This document shows positions 25,252 to 33,863 of a DNA stretch of 64,000 nt, one piece after another. The notes below the pieces were generated by a model that was not told the origin of the DNA, did not search any database, and worked only from the letters and a program-made list of their open reading frames with translations. A program made the position numbers and the translations under genes. This DNA is from JAXLYE01 sp046351595 (GTDB taxonomy: Bacteria > Myxococcota_A > Polyangia > Palsa-1104 > JAEUJZ01): NCBI GenBank assembly GCA_046351595.1, contig JAXLYE010000008.1, positions 372,001 to 436,000 on the forward strand. Reading direction: 5' to 3'. Position 1 is the first letter of the stretch, and each line of letters starts with the position of its first letter.

Positions 25252-26740
25252 ACAACGCACGGAGATGCAGCCTGTGCTCGCCTGGTGGCAAGACTGGCTC
25301 CGGGACCGGGAGGCCGCAGGAGAGCGCCCTCTGTTCGTCCTGGTGGGCTTCTGCGCGGTCTGGGGCCTGTGGGTCAGCCGGCGCGTGGCTCCGGACCCGG
25401 CCGAGCTCGGCGAGGTGCTGCTGAAGGGGCAGCAGCACCCGCCGTGGTTGCTCAAGACGAACTACTTGCTGGGCTCCCCCCAGCGCGAGCCGCTCTGGGC
25501 GCTACATGCGCTGCAGGCCATGACCGTTGAGAAGGGCGGATTCTGGGGACGGCAGGGCGGTCCTGTGGGGGCTCTGTTTGGTCCCATAGAGGGCTCCCAC
25601 GTGGAAGGAACCGAAGCCGAGGGCTTCAGAGATTCGCTTTCGCTGTGGCATCAGTGGCATCTGCGGCGGGGCATCGGCGAGGCACACAAGACGCTGCAGG
25701 TGCTCTGCTGGCACCAGGGCTGCTGGCGGCTGTGGGTGAGTCAGGGGGTGAACCTCGGCCTCGTCGAGGTGCTGCCGCTTCTCATGGGGCAGGACCCGCG
25801 TCACTTTCGCGGCACCTCGTGCCTGCCCGGGCCGGTCCTGGGCGGCCTCGATATCCGGGTGCGGCAAGACCTTCTCGACGCCGAAGTGCTGCTCGCCGAA
25901 GTGCTCCCGATCCGCGGGCAAGCGCCGCCCTTGCTCGCGTGCTTTGTTCCGGAGCCGACCCTTCCCTGCGAAGAGGAGCTTTGTGAGCACAGCGGCGAGC
26001 TCGTGCTAGCCAGCGACGAAGCGCGGTACAGCTGCTCGTGCGGCTACGCGGAGACGACGGCGCCGAGCCCTTTCCTGAACCGCCACGGCCAGCTCATGGT
26101 CGCTCGCTCCCGGCACCGTGCGGCGGTGCCCCCGCAACAGGCGCAAAAGCGGCAACAACCGCATCAACCGCAAAGTACGCAAGAGAATTGCGGTCCTTGC
26201 AGCCGTTGCGGAGCCGGTCCAGCGGTCCACACCGAGGGGAGCGCGCCGGACCTCACCGCACTGAGGCTCCAGAGCAAGATCGAGCGGGCGATCCGGGTCC
26301 ACCGCCACGAGCTCCGGCCGGTGCCCTGCGCAGCCGGCTGCAGCCTGTGCGGCGTGCTTGACTGTCCGGACGGCGACGCCGAGCACTACGGGGCGACCGG
26401 GTGCCCCACCTGCACCGGCCGGCGCGCAGAGGCCGTGGAGCAAGGGCGGAGACAGCTCATAAATTTCATCCAGAGCCTCAATCCCGACAAGCCCGTCCCG
26501 GGGAGCGATTTGTGGGTGTCGCTGTTCTGCAAGGGCAGCAGCCGGATCGAGGCGCGCAACGAGCGCGGCGAGTTCCAGTGCTCGCAGTGCGGTTACGTGG
26601 AGAGGCTTGCCCTGCCGTACATGACGCCCGAGGGTGAGCATGTGCTGATCGGCGAGCACCCGGCTCTGGAAAGCGCCGACTCGGACTCCCCGTCCGCGAG
26701 CGGACTGCAAAGGAGGGTGTCGTGCCCCACGCCCCGGTGA
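25241..26740 (+). CDS. Large zinc-cluster protein with internal duplication and embedded repeat element
   Basis: 499 aa from ATG 25241. The first 240 residues are Trp-rich and unrecognised. Two similar Cys modules follow: ARYSCSCGYAETTAPSPFLN and GEFQCSQCGYVERLALPYMT. Between them lies a CGVLDCPDGDAEHYGATGCP cluster, which recurs in 31775-32602. A low-complexity Gln/Pro stretch (QQAQKRQQPHQPQSTQE) is encoded by a CCGCAA repeat element at about 26131-26193, inserted without breaking the frame. Likely a nucleic-acid or protein-binding scaffold. Confidence 0.55.
   Translation: MPAEQRTEMQPVLAWWQDWLRDREAAGERPLFVLVGFCAVWGLWVSRRVAPDPAELGEVLLKGQQHPPWLLKTNYLLGSPQREPLWALHALQAMTVEKGGFWGRQGGPVGALFGPIEGSHVEGTEAEGFRDSLSLWHQWHLRRGIGEAHKTLQVLCWHQGCWRLWVSQGVNLGLVEVLPLLMGQDPRHFRGTSCLPGPVLGGLDIRVRQDLLDAEVLLAEVLPIRGQAPPLLACFVPEPTLPCEEELCEHSGELVLASDEARYSCSCGYAETTAPSPFLNRHGQLMVARSRHRAAVPPQQAQKRQQPHQPQSTQENCGPCSRCGAGPAVHTEGSAPDLTALRLQSKIERAIRVHRHELRPVPCAAGCSLCGVLDCPDGDAEHYGATGCPTCTGRRAEAVEQGRRQLINFIQSLNPDKPVPGSDLWVSLFCKGSSRIEARNERGEFQCSQCGYVERLALPYMTPEGEHVLIGEHPALESADSDSPSASGLQRRVSCPTPR
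26131..26193 (+). repeat. CCGCAA periodic repeat element, copy 1 (inside a CDS)
   Basis: A run of CCGCAA/CGCAA units at roughly 9-11 nt spacing ends with CGCAAGAGAATTGCGG, a small inverted repeat. Same design as copies at about 37674, 38163 and 41811. This copy is translated in frame as a Gln/Pro-rich linker. Confidence 0.65.
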
Positions 26741-27279
26741 ATCTATCCAAGTCGCCCATTGGGCGCCGCGCTCCAGACCTTGTCGGCGCGCGACCCCTCA
26801 CAGGCCGCCGCACCCGCTGCCGCGCCATCGGTTGCCGCCGGAGCGCCTGGCCGCTCGTCTTCTGCCCTTCCTGCCTGCATGCCTTGCCCACAGCGGCTCG
26901 TGCGTGCATGGGCGCCCTGTCGAGGGCTCTGCTCGAGCGCACGACGCCCCCGGCCGCGCGCCGGGCGGCTGCCGAGGTGGTACAGCAGGCGGCGCGGCGC
27001 ATCGCCGCTGAGCGGGCCGCTGCTGAGCGTCGTGAACTCACCGCGGAGGAGCAAGTCCGCGCCGACGAGCTCACCCAGCGTCGGCACGCCTGCCGGTCCT
27101 TTGAGGAGCTGCTCAACACGGTGCCGCAGTATTGGCCGCGCCTCGACTGCTCGCTGCGCTTCACGCGCGACCCGGTCGAGCGGGCCGAGAACCAGGAGCT
27201 CGCGGACCTGTACGACCGCGCGCAGGCGCTGCGCGGCGACCCGCGCCGGGCCACGCGGCTCGGCTTGGCGGGCCTCTGA
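26722..27279 (+). CDS. Unknown basic helical protein with N-terminal Cys residues
   Basis: 185 aa, GTG start after AGGAGGGTGTC. The N-terminus carries RCRAIGCRR and FCPSCLHALP, a possible zinc site; the middle is a long Ala/Arg helix (about 75-125), and the end is helical. Overlaps the previous gene by 19 nt. Function unknown. Confidence 0.5.
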   Translation: MPHAPVNLSKSPIGRRAPDLVGARPLTGRRTRCRAIGCRRSAWPLVFCPSCLHALPTAARACMGALSRALLERTTPPAARRAAAEVVQQAARRIAAERAAAERRELTAEEQVRADELTQRRHACRSFEELLNTVPQYWPRLDCSLRFTRDPVERAENQELADLYDRAQALRGDPRRATRLGLAGL

Positions 27280-27300
27280 GCCCCGGATCTGGAGCATGCG

Positions 27301-27627
27301 ATGAAGACGTACCACTACCAGCGAAACGCACGGCCGACCCGGGAGTCGGCGCGCCTGGTGCTGCTGATGGCCCTGCTGCCGGTGGCCGGCGGCTTCTACC
27401 TGGGCAGCTACGAGCCCGAGCCCGACGAAGCGTGCGAGGGGCCCGAGGTTGCCATGCAGCTGCAGGCCCATGACCTCTGTGAGCAGGCGCGGGTGCGCTG
27501 CCGCGCCTCCTGTGCCGATGGAGGCCCCTGCGAGACCGCCGCGTGTCGCTGGGGCGAGGTGGTCTGCAGCAGCATCCGGTCGATCGAGTCGACGACGCTC
27601 GGCTCGTCGTGCAGGCCAAAGGGGTAG
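27301..27627 (+). CDS. Small exported or membrane-anchored Cys-rich protein
   Basis: 108 aa. A hydrophobic segment near the N-terminus (LVLLMALLPVAGGFYLGSY) is followed by a domain with seven or eight cysteines (CEQARVRCRASCADGGPCET), which suggests a disulphide-bonded extracytoplasmic domain. Function unknown. Confidence 0.5.
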   Translation: MKTYHYQRNARPTRESARLVLLMALLPVAGGFYLGSYEPEPDEACEGPEVAMQLQAHDLCEQARVRCRASCADGGPCETAACRWGEVVCSSIRSIESTTLGSSCRPKG

Positions 27628-27629
27628 CC

Positions 27630-27842
27630 ATGCGGACTTTGACACCCAACCTCTTGGTGAAGCTCGAAGCCGCGGCGGAAAACGGCTGCTGGGACGCGAT
27701 GCGCGAGCTGCCGATGGAGCTGTGGCCGTGGCCCTTGACTACGGCGATGCAGGAGACGCTTCGGAACCTCCCGGCAGACCAGAAGCAGACGCTGCTCACG
27801 CTGATCCGGGCGCAGGAAGGAGCCGAGGGACATGGCTCGTAG
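27630..27842 (+). CDS. Unknown 70-aa helical protein
   Basis: From ATG 27630, two bases after the previous stop. Predominantly helical, acidic, with LPMELWPWPLTTAMQETLRN in the centre. Overlaps the next gene by 11 nt. No family recognised. Confidence 0.45.
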   Translation: MRTLTPNLLVKLEAAAENGCWDAMRELPMELWPWPLTTAMQETLRNLPADQKQTLLTLIRAQEGAEGHGS

Positions 27843-28179
27843 GAAAGGGGCGGCAAAGAGGTGGACGGTCCGTCTCGAAAAGCCGGGAGTGTCCTGGCTC
27901 CTGCGCGTCGACCTCTGCACGGGCGACCGCATGCTCGCTGCCTGTCTCGGACTGCTCAACGAGCAGCCGCTGTCCGCCTCGACGCGGGGGGCGCTCAACC
28001 TGACGTCCCAAGTCGCGGGCAGCCTGACGGTGTGCAAGAGCTGCCGGCGGGCGATCCGCAGTGCGCCCCGGCGCGCGAGCTCCAGAGAGCGGCTCGTGTT
28101 CGAGGCCAGGCAGCACCGGGCAGGCTGCTGCCCACGCGGGCGCAAGCTGTGGCGCGCTCTCAGACGGAGGCAGCCATGA
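27832..28179 (+). CDS. Unknown basic protein with Cys pairs
   Basis: 115 aa, strongly basic. VCKSCRRAIR and GCCPRGRK could form a zinc site. The N-terminal half has a strand pattern (RWTVRLEKPGVSWLLRVDLC). ATGA overlap with the following DNA methylase gene. Possibly DNA-binding. Confidence 0.45.
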   Translation: MARRKGAAKRWTVRLEKPGVSWLLRVDLCTGDRMLAACLGLLNEQPLSASTRGALNLTSQVAGSLTVCKSCRRAIRSAPRRASSRERLVFEARQHRAGCCPRGRKLWRALRRRQP

Positions 28180-28919
28180 TCAGGCCGTTGCGTCCGTTCT
28201 GGTCGTACTACGGCAGCAAGTACGCCCTGGCGCCCCTTTACCCGCGCCCGCAACACCCGCTCCTCGTCGAGCCGTTTGCTGGCGGGGCCGCCTATGCGCT
28301 CCATTACCCCGATCTGCAGGTGCTGCTCATCGACAAGGACCCCGTGATCGCGGGTCTCTGGCAGTACCTCATCCGCGTCTCGGAGTCGGAGATCCTGGCG
28401 CTTCGCGACGACGTGGACGACGTCACGCAGCTCGGCCCGGTCGCTGCGGAAGCGCGCTGGCTCGTCGGCTTCTGGCTGGGGCGCTGCAGGGCCACCCCGC
28501 TCCAGGCCGGCGGAGCTTGGCTGCGCCAGCACCGGCGCGTGCGTCCCGCGAGCTTCTGGGGCGCGCAGGCCAAACGGCGGATCGCCTCGCAGCTTCGCTA
28601 TATCCGACACTGGCGCGCGCTCTGCGGAGAGTACCGGGACGCAGCGGACAGGCCTGCGACCTGGTTTGTCGACCCTCCCTATCTCACCAAAGGCGGCCGG
28701 CGGTATCGCGAAGGGAGCACGGGTCTCGACTATGCCGCGCTCGGCGCTTGGTGCCGCACGCGGCCCGGCCAGGTGCTGGTGTGCGAGCAGGCCGGGGCGG
28801 CGTGGCTGCCCTTTGAGCGGCTGCGCCGCGCGCAGGGGATGCGCGGCTTTCGCGACGAAGTTGTGTGGACGCCCGAACCGCGTGCCGGCGTCCAGCTTGA
28901 GCTGCGGGCTTTCGCATGA
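28176..28919 (+). CDS. Dam-like (D12 class) DNA adenine-N6 methyltransferase
   Basis: 247 aa. Motif X is PFWSYYGSKYALAP (7-20), SAM motif I is VEPFAGGAAYAL (31-42) and catalytic motif IV is DPPY (166-169), in the order of the Dam/DpnM family. It transfers a methyl group from SAM to adenine N6 in DNA. No restriction endonuclease is recognisable beside it unless the Uma2-like neighbour serves, so it is probably a solitary phage/plasmid-type methylase for self-protection or regulation. Coupled by ATGA to its neighbour. Confidence 0.9.
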   Translation: MIRPLRPFWSYYGSKYALAPLYPRPQHPLLVEPFAGGAAYALHYPDLQVLLIDKDPVIAGLWQYLIRVSESEILALRDDVDDVTQLGPVAAEARWLVGFWLGRCRATPLQAGGAWLRQHRRVRPASFWGAQAKRRIASQLRYIRHWRALCGEYRDAADRPATWFVDPPYLTKGGRRYREGSTGLDYAALGAWCRTRPGQVLVCEQAGAAWLPFERLRRAQGMRGFRDEVVWTPEPRAGVQLELRAFA

Positions 28920-28933
28920 GGGAGAGAACGTCC

Positions 28934-29521
28934 ATGTCTGATCAGATCGCATTGGCGGAGCGGCAGCAGGACGCGCTGGCCAGACTGCGAGCCATCCCCG
29001 AGTCGGAGCGTTATCACGAAATCCTTCGTGGACGGCTCGTCGACAAGCCTCGGCCCTCCCTGGCTCACGGCTTCACGCAGGGGAAGCTGGGAGCGCTGCT
29101 CGCGGCCCCGGGCTGGTGGCTGGGACTGGAGTGCGAGTTCCAGCTTGGCGGCGAGGTCTTCTACGTGCAGCCCGACGTTTCCGGCATCCGGAAAGAGCGG
29201 ATGCCGGTCCTGACGGACGAAACGCCCTGCTTGGTGCGTCCGGACTGGATCGGCGAGGTGGTGTCGCCTTCTCATGAAGCGCGAGACAAGGTGCTCAAGC
29301 GCCGGGGGTATGCCGCAGCCGGCGTGCCCAACCTGTGGCTCGTATGCCTGCGGACGCGAACGCTCACCGCGCTGACACTGCGCGGCGTCCACTACGAAGT
29401 CGAGCGTGTGGCTCATGCCGGAGAGAGAGTCCGGCTCCCTCCCTTTGAGTCGGTCGAGCTTTTCGTCGAGTACCTATTCCTGCCGATAGAAGAAGGGATG
29501 GGCACAAAGGAGCCTTCATGA
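28934..29521 (+). CDS. Uma2-family putative PD-(D/E)XK nuclease
   Basis: 195 aa from ATG 28934 (GAGGGAGAG upstream; an ATG at 28916 overlapping the methylase stop is also possible). Shows the Uma2 core: RYHEILRGRLVDKP, VQPDVSGIR (Asp81), WIGEVVSPSHEARDKVLKRR (Glu108, Lys123) and YAAAGVPNLWLV. Uma2 proteins are widespread, have a nuclease fold and no settled function. Placement directly after a Dam-like gene is suggestive of a modification/nuclease pair, but this is inference. Confidence 0.85.
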   Translation: MSDQIALAERQQDALARLRAIPESERYHEILRGRLVDKPRPSLAHGFTQGKLGALLAAPGWWLGLECEFQLGGEVFYVQPDVSGIRKERMPVLTDETPCLVRPDWIGEVVSPSHEARDKVLKRRGYAAAGVPNLWLVCLRTRTLTALTLRGVHYEVERVAHAGERVRLPPFESVELFVEYLFLPIEEGMGTKEPS

Positions 29522-30249
29522 ACGGCGCTTACAGAACGGCAGGACCCGGACGGATCGCGAAGGGCCGTCCCCCCCTGCGCCTCATGCTCTGCCAAGAGCT
29601 CGGCGCCTCCATCGTCATCGCGCTGTCGGGATGCCTCCTGGTGGTGGTGGTCTCGCTCGTCATCGGCGCGGTCCGCCGGCAGCAGGATATCGAACGCGAG
29701 GCGGCCAGCCGCAAAGCAGTACCCCTTTTCGAGAGCGAGCTGCGGCTCGATATGGAGCGCGCCGACGCGCGAACAACGGCGAGCCTCTTCGGCCGTACCT
29801 GCCGCATGAGCTCAGCAGGGCAACCGGATTGCCGTCCGCCTGAGGCGGCCCCCGCCGCCCTGAGCGGTGAGAGCCCCAACACGGGCGGCGGCAGCCGAAG
29901 CAACACGGCGTCCATGGGCGTAGTGCACCGCGTGCCTGCACCCGTGCGGAGCTCCGCGGAGCTCGTAGGCGCCGAAGAGGGCGAGAACACCGCCGGGGGC
30001 GCTTCGAGCAACAGCGCCTGGGCCGGCGTCGTGCACCGCTCGCCCGAGCCGGAGCGCCAGGTGCATCCCGACGAGCCCGAGGCGGCTGGAAGCGTCGAGC
30101 GTCCCCGCAGCAAGCAGCGCGCCACGACTCCTCGGAAGGCAGTCGGGCCCAAGGTTCCTCCGCGCGACGGAAAGCAGGCGAAACAGCCGTGGGCGGAACG
30201 GTGTCCGCCGGAGGTAGGCCCACTTGACGTCCCGGCGGTGCAGCCATGA
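29518..30249 (+). CDS. Single-pass membrane protein with tandem repeat
   Basis: 243 aa, ATGA-coupled to the Uma2-like gene. One N-terminal membrane helix (ASIVIALSGCLLVVVVSLVI, about 30-51), then a low-complexity exterior in which a block with N-T-x-G-G-x-S-x-N-x-A-x-x-GVVHR occurs twice (about 120-140 and 155-180). The end is Lys/Pro-rich. Function unknown. Confidence 0.5.
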   Translation: MNGAYRTAGPGRIAKGRPPLRLMLCQELGASIVIALSGCLLVVVVSLVIGAVRRQQDIEREAASRKAVPLFESELRLDMERADARTTASLFGRTCRMSSAGQPDCRPPEAAPAALSGESPNTGGGSRSNTASMGVVHRVPAPVRSSAELVGAEEGENTAGGASSNSAWAGVVHRSPEPERQVHPDEPEAAGSVERPRSKQRATTPRKAVGPKVPPRDGKQAKQPWAERCPPEVGPLDVPAVQP

Positions 30250-30596
30250 GCGAGGCCCAAGGACAGACCTCCTGGGATGTTATTTTCTGGAGCGAGCTGC
30301 GCAGCGCACTGCCCGAGGCGGCGCGAGAACTGCTGAAGCAGACCGGGCACCAGGTGTACCGCCGCGCCGGCGAGTACCACATCTCGACGTCCGACCCGAC
30401 GATCTACCGCGTCAAGAGAGGCGGCCATGCAAGCCTTCTGAAGGCTGCGCGGGAGGCACTGGAGGCGTTGTGTGTGGCGACGGAGGACGCCTTCGATGAG
30501 GTGGCCGACCTGGAGCTTCAGGCTCGCATGGTGAGCGGGAACGGTCCCAAGAACGAGCCAGCTGGCGAACAAGGAGGTCACGATGGCGGAGGCTGA
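30246..30596 (+). CDS. Unknown 116-aa protein
   Basis: ATGA-coupled. Helix-strand-helix pattern (WDVIFWSELRSALPEAAREL, then YRRAGEYHISTSDPTIYRVK), acidic, with a Gly-rich tail. It overlaps the next start by 14 nt. No family recognised. Confidence 0.45.
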   Translation: MSEAQGQTSWDVIFWSELRSALPEAARELLKQTGHQVYRRAGEYHISTSDPTIYRVKRGGHASLLKAAREALEALCVATEDAFDEVADLELQARMVSGNGPKNEPAGEQGGHDGGG

Positions 30597-31164
30597 GCAG
30601 ACACTTCCGGGTCCGGTGCGCACGGTGTCGCCGCTCGACCTTGCGGAGCTGCGGCGCATGATGCGCCTGCTGCTAACCGTGCTCGGCGAGGCCAAGCAAT
30701 GGACGGGGCCTCCCCGGAGCGAGGCGCCGCCAGACCTTCAGACCCGGCAGCAAGAGGTGTCCCGGCGACTCAACGTCCTGGAGCGGGCCCTCAAAGAGCT
30801 CGATCAGGCGGCGGACGCGGCCTCCACGCAGCTTGCGGTCCTGAGCCGGCCACGCATCACGCGGGCCGCGGAGCTCCTCGGGGCGATCGACCTGGCGCTC
30901 GTGGACAAGCTCCCCCTGAGGTGGAGCGAGAGCCAGCGTGTCTACGCAACCCGGCTCCTTCAGCGGGTCGGTGTCGTGCTGCTGTCGCGGGCCGCGCTGA
31001 AGCGCCGCCGGCATGAGCCCAAGCGGGGAGCTGTGCCGGTCGCGGAGGCGTACTTCGGTGCGCCGATCCAGCGCCACGTTGAGCTCTTCGTATTCGGCAT
31101 CCAGACTCGCCCGCTCAGGGCACGCCGTGCCACGACAAAGGCGCCAGGGGGCGGCGATGCGTAG
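30583..31164 (+). CDS. Unknown helical protein
   Basis: 193 aa, with a strong AAGGAGGT site. Coiled-coil-like middle (RQQEVSRRLNVLERALKELD), basic C-terminus. Function unknown. Confidence 0.45.
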   Translation: MAEAEQTLPGPVRTVSPLDLAELRRMMRLLLTVLGEAKQWTGPPRSEAPPDLQTRQQEVSRRLNVLERALKELDQAADAASTQLAVLSRPRITRAAELLGAIDLALVDKLPLRWSESQRVYATRLLQRVGVVLLSRAALKRRRHEPKRGAVPVAEAYFGAPIQRHVELFVFGIQTRPLRARRATTKAPGGGDA

Positions 31165-31183
31165 CGACACACAGGAGGCCAGG

Positions 31184-31390
31184 ATGATCGATTGTGAAGA
31201 GTGCGGCTGGGGGGTCGCCCATTCCGACGAGCACCACTGCAGAGCCTGCGGACTTCATATCGCTGGGGCTCCCGAGTATCTCTCGGACCGCGATCAGATT
31301 CTTGCCCTGGTGGGCCAGCACGACGGCGGCTGTCCTGAAGCGGAGGCGCTCCTTAAGACTCTCCCTAGGAATCCGGGGGCATCGTCATGA
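31184..31390 (+). CDS. Small zinc-ribbon protein (EHHC family, copy 1)
   Basis: 68 aa; ATG 31184 is preferred because AGGAGG lies 7 nt upstream. DCEECGWGVAHSDEHHCRAC is a C-x2-C-x11-C-x2-C zinc ribbon with an EHH element; the C-terminal half reads LALVGQHDGGCPEAEALL. The genes at 36803 and 37048 have the same two-part plan, so this is a three-member family in the window. Function unknown. Confidence 0.55.
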   Translation: MIDCEECGWGVAHSDEHHCRACGLHIAGAPEYLSDRDQILALVGQHDGGCPEAEALLKTLPRNPGASS

Positions 31391-31770
31391 CCTCAAGTGG
31401 GAGCCGGCCGGCTGAGGCCAGATCGAATTTGGGAAGTCCAGCCTGGAAAGCCGAGGCACAAGCGGCGCTGGGGCGGATTGCGATCAAGCTCTACCTGGAG
31501 GGATTTCTGCACGAGCTGCCCGAGACGGACGTCTGGTGGCTCCAGGCGGAGCGCAGGGCCGGTGAGGAGGGTCTCGAATACAACCTGTGCCGGTGCAAGT
31601 ACGTGCAGCTGGCCGGGCTCAGCCGCCGTACGCCGGAGGAGCTTCAGCAGGCAGTGCGGTCCAAAGAGGGCCCCGCCCTCCTCGCGTCGCTGACGGAGGG
31701 GGACGCGGCGTTTTCCGAAGTCATCGAGTTCCGCGTCGACGTAGTGGGACTCCGTCGAGACCCGAGTTAG
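31387..31770 (+). CDS. Unknown 127-aa protein
   Basis: ATGA-coupled to the zinc-ribbon gene. Helical, with AAALGRIAIKLYLEGFLHEL-like amphipathic segments and NLCRCKYVQLAGL. No family recognised. Confidence 0.4.
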   Translation: MTSSGSRPAEARSNLGSPAWKAEAQAALGRIAIKLYLEGFLHELPETDVWWLQAERRAGEEGLEYNLCRCKYVQLAGLSRRTPEELQQAVRSKEGPALLASLTEGDAAFSEVIEFRVDVVGLRRDPS

Positions 31771-31774
31771 CAAA

Positions 31775-32602
31775 ATGCGGAGAAGGAACGCTCAAGGCCA
31801 TCCTTGGAACAACGCGACGGGTTGCCGTTTTGGCTGCCCGGGCAAGCGCGCGCGGGACAAGCTGTGCTGCCGCCGGTGCTGGACCCGTCTGCCGCGCGGG
31901 CTCCGCCGCCAGCTTGGGACCGCTGCCTCGTATGAGGAGAATCGGGCCGCCACACAGGAGATTCTCACCTGGCTGCGGGGGCACTCCACCGGCAACAACC
32001 GGGCCGTCCATACGGCCAGACCAGCTCCCGAACGGGAAGAATGCGAGAACCCTATGGCAGCGACTGAACCGACCATGGGCACCGCGCACAGCGGCTCGAC
32101 ACTCGATGAGCTGCTCAGGGAGGACGGAACCCACGAGCAGGTTGACACGGCCGCGCGCTCGGAGGTGCTCCTCCGGATGCTGAGCCTCGCGCACCGCGGT
32201 GAGCTCGTGGGCGGCCCTTGCATCGACGAGTGCCCCGAGTGCGGCGTCCTGGACTGCCCGTCGAACGACTTGACCCACTATTGGAACGATGGCTGCACGA
32301 GCTGCTGCCGGGGTCCAGATACGGGCCCCAAGGCCTGCGCCGAGATCGAGCGCGTCGGCACGCGTGCCCACTCCCTCCGGCTGCCCCTGGTCGTCACGCA
32401 CGGTTGCTCCCACTGCGGCCACTACACGGTCTCCCTGGTAGACGCGCAGGATCTGGACGTCCGGATCGTCCTCCCCTGCAAAGACTGCGGCACGCGACAC
32501 GAGGTCTCCGCAGAGGTGCGGATGCAGGTGGTCTGCCGCGTCAGGCAAGAGGAGGCGCGGGCGGAAGCGCCCGGCCCCTCGCAGGCCAGGAGCCAACGAT
32601 GA
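31775..32602 (+). CDS. Protein with two zinc clusters (CGVLDCP family)
   Basis: 275 aa. N-terminal cluster GCRFGCPGKRARDKLCCRRC with WTRLPRGLRRQL, a linker, then CIDECPECGVLDCPSNDLTH with GCTSCC, which matches the cluster in 25241-26740, and a third set (GCSHCGHYTV, LPCKDCGTRH). The start at 31775 has no good ribosome-binding site; an internal ATG at 32054 could start a shorter protein. Probably a zinc-structured binding protein. Confidence 0.5.
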   Translation: MRRRNAQGHPWNNATGCRFGCPGKRARDKLCCRRCWTRLPRGLRRQLGTAASYEENRAATQEILTWLRGHSTGNNRAVHTARPAPEREECENPMAATEPTMGTAHSGSTLDELLREDGTHEQVDTAARSEVLLRMLSLAHRGELVGGPCIDECPECGVLDCPSNDLTHYWNDGCTSCCRGPDTGPKACAEIERVGTRAHSLRLPLVVTHGCSHCGHYTVSLVDAQDLDVRIVLPCKDCGTRHEVSAEVRMQVVCRVRQEEARAEAPGPSQARSQR

Positions 32603-33276
32603 CCGCGCCTCAGGATCCTGAAATGAGCGCGGCCGGTGACGACGACGCCACCCCGGTGCAGCTTCCTCCGGAGCTGGTGGAGGAATTGCTCCAGTACCTG
32701 CCGCGGGTGAAGACGACCACGGCGGGTCAGCCGCGAGGAGCCGGCCTGATTGCCCTGGTCTTTCCGAGGGAGGACGAAGGCGCGAGTGTGCGCATCCTGG
32801 CCTGGGGACCACCTAGCGTTATCGCCATGGTGCTCGTCCGGTGCCTGGCTCGGCTCATGACCCTGGAGGGCCTGGCGGAGTTGCTCGCCCTCATGCAAGA
32901 CGCCGAGCCGAGGCCGGGGGGGAAGGAATCGGTACTGAACGAAGACGCGCCTCCGCAAGCGGTTCTCGACGCGCTCAGCCAGGAGGCGAGAGCGCGCGGG
33001 GTGCTCTCGGCCGTCTGCGGGCACGGAAATGGCGATTCCTTTGTCGTCCTTAACGGCGGAGACCCAAACTGGATGTTTGAATCGCTGGCGCTCGGGGTAC
33101 TCGACTTCGTGCATGGTGCCCCGGGGCAGCAGGCCCCCCGGATGGAGCTGCTCCAGGATGCCGTTGCGCACGCCCTTGCGCGGAGGATCGCGTCCGACCC
33201 GTCAGGAAGCAGCCCGTCTCGCCCCGGCCTCCGCGTCGCGGAGGAGGGAGCGGCAGCGGAAAGGGAAGACCGATGA
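32599..33276 (+). CDS. Unknown 225-aa protein
   Basis: ATGA-coupled to the previous gene. Soluble, alternating strands and helices (GAGLIALVFPREDEGASVRI, VIAMVLVRCLARLMTLEGLA). Acidic/Ser-rich tail. No family recognised. Confidence 0.45.
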   Translation: MTAPQDPEMSAAGDDDATPVQLPPELVEELLQYLPRVKTTTAGQPRGAGLIALVFPREDEGASVRILAWGPPSVIAMVLVRCLARLMTLEGLAELLALMQDAEPRPGGKESVLNEDAPPQAVLDALSQEARARGVLSAVCGHGNGDSFVVLNGGDPNWMFESLALGVLDFVHGAPGQQAPRMELLQDAVAHALARRIASDPSGSSPSRPGLRVAEEGAAAEREDR

Positions 33277-33863
33277 GCCGCTCCGGAGCGAGGCCCCAGG
33301 CATCGAAGGATGAGCGCCGCTGCCCGCTTTGCAGGCGGAAGCTGGGTCGACGAAACGCACCGACGAGGACCGCGCTCGCCTCCCACTTGCGAGCCGTTCA
33401 CGCGGATTGGCTCCCAAATGTCAGGCCATGGGTTGCCCCCTTCCTGCGTGCGCGGCGGCAGCGCGAGGCCGCCCTGGTAGCGGCGGAAGACATCTTGGCG
33501 GGGAACAGGCAGCTGGACAGATTCGGGGGGCCCGCGCGAAACATCGCGCTGAAGCGCGCGCCGCACGGGGCCCCGCTTCCGGTGGGCGCTCGCGTGATGG
33601 TGGTAGGGGCCGACGAGCCCGACATGACGGACGAGTTCCTGGGAGCCGTGGGCCGCGTCGCCGAGCTGCACTACCGCACCGGCTGCAGCGACGCCTTCCC
33701 AAACGATCCCATGATTCTTGTCTTCCTCGACGACGGGCGGAATTACCAGTTCTGGCACAACGAGCTGGAGCGACTCGGGCGGAAGGGCCGCCGAGCCCGG
33801 GTGAAGAGGGAGGAAGCGATCATCGCAAGCATGGCCGCGCAAGAGCTGGAGGAACTGCCGTGA
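33273..33863 (+). CDS. C2H2-finger protein with C-terminal SH3-like region
   Basis: 196 aa, ATGA-coupled. RRCPLCRRKLGRRNAPTRTA followed by LASHLRAVH makes a C-x2-C-x(n)-H-x4-H finger. After a helical linker, PVGARVMVVGADEPDMTDEF and GAVGRVAELHYRTGC look like a small beta barrel of the KOW/SH3 type. Probably binds nucleic acid. Confidence 0.55.
   Translation: MSRSGARPQASKDERRCPLCRRKLGRRNAPTRTALASHLRAVHADWLPNVRPWVAPFLRARRQREAALVAAEDILAGNRQLDRFGGPARNIALKRAPHGAPLPVGARVMVVGADEPDMTDEFLGAVGRVAELHYRTGCSDAFPNDPMILVFLDDGRNYQFWHNELERLGRKGRRARVKREEAIIASMAAQELEELP

Noticed and set aside
28934..29521. Treating the Uma2-like protein as a confirmed restriction endonuclease
   Set aside because: The fold is nuclease-like but the family has no established restriction function; only family membership is supported.
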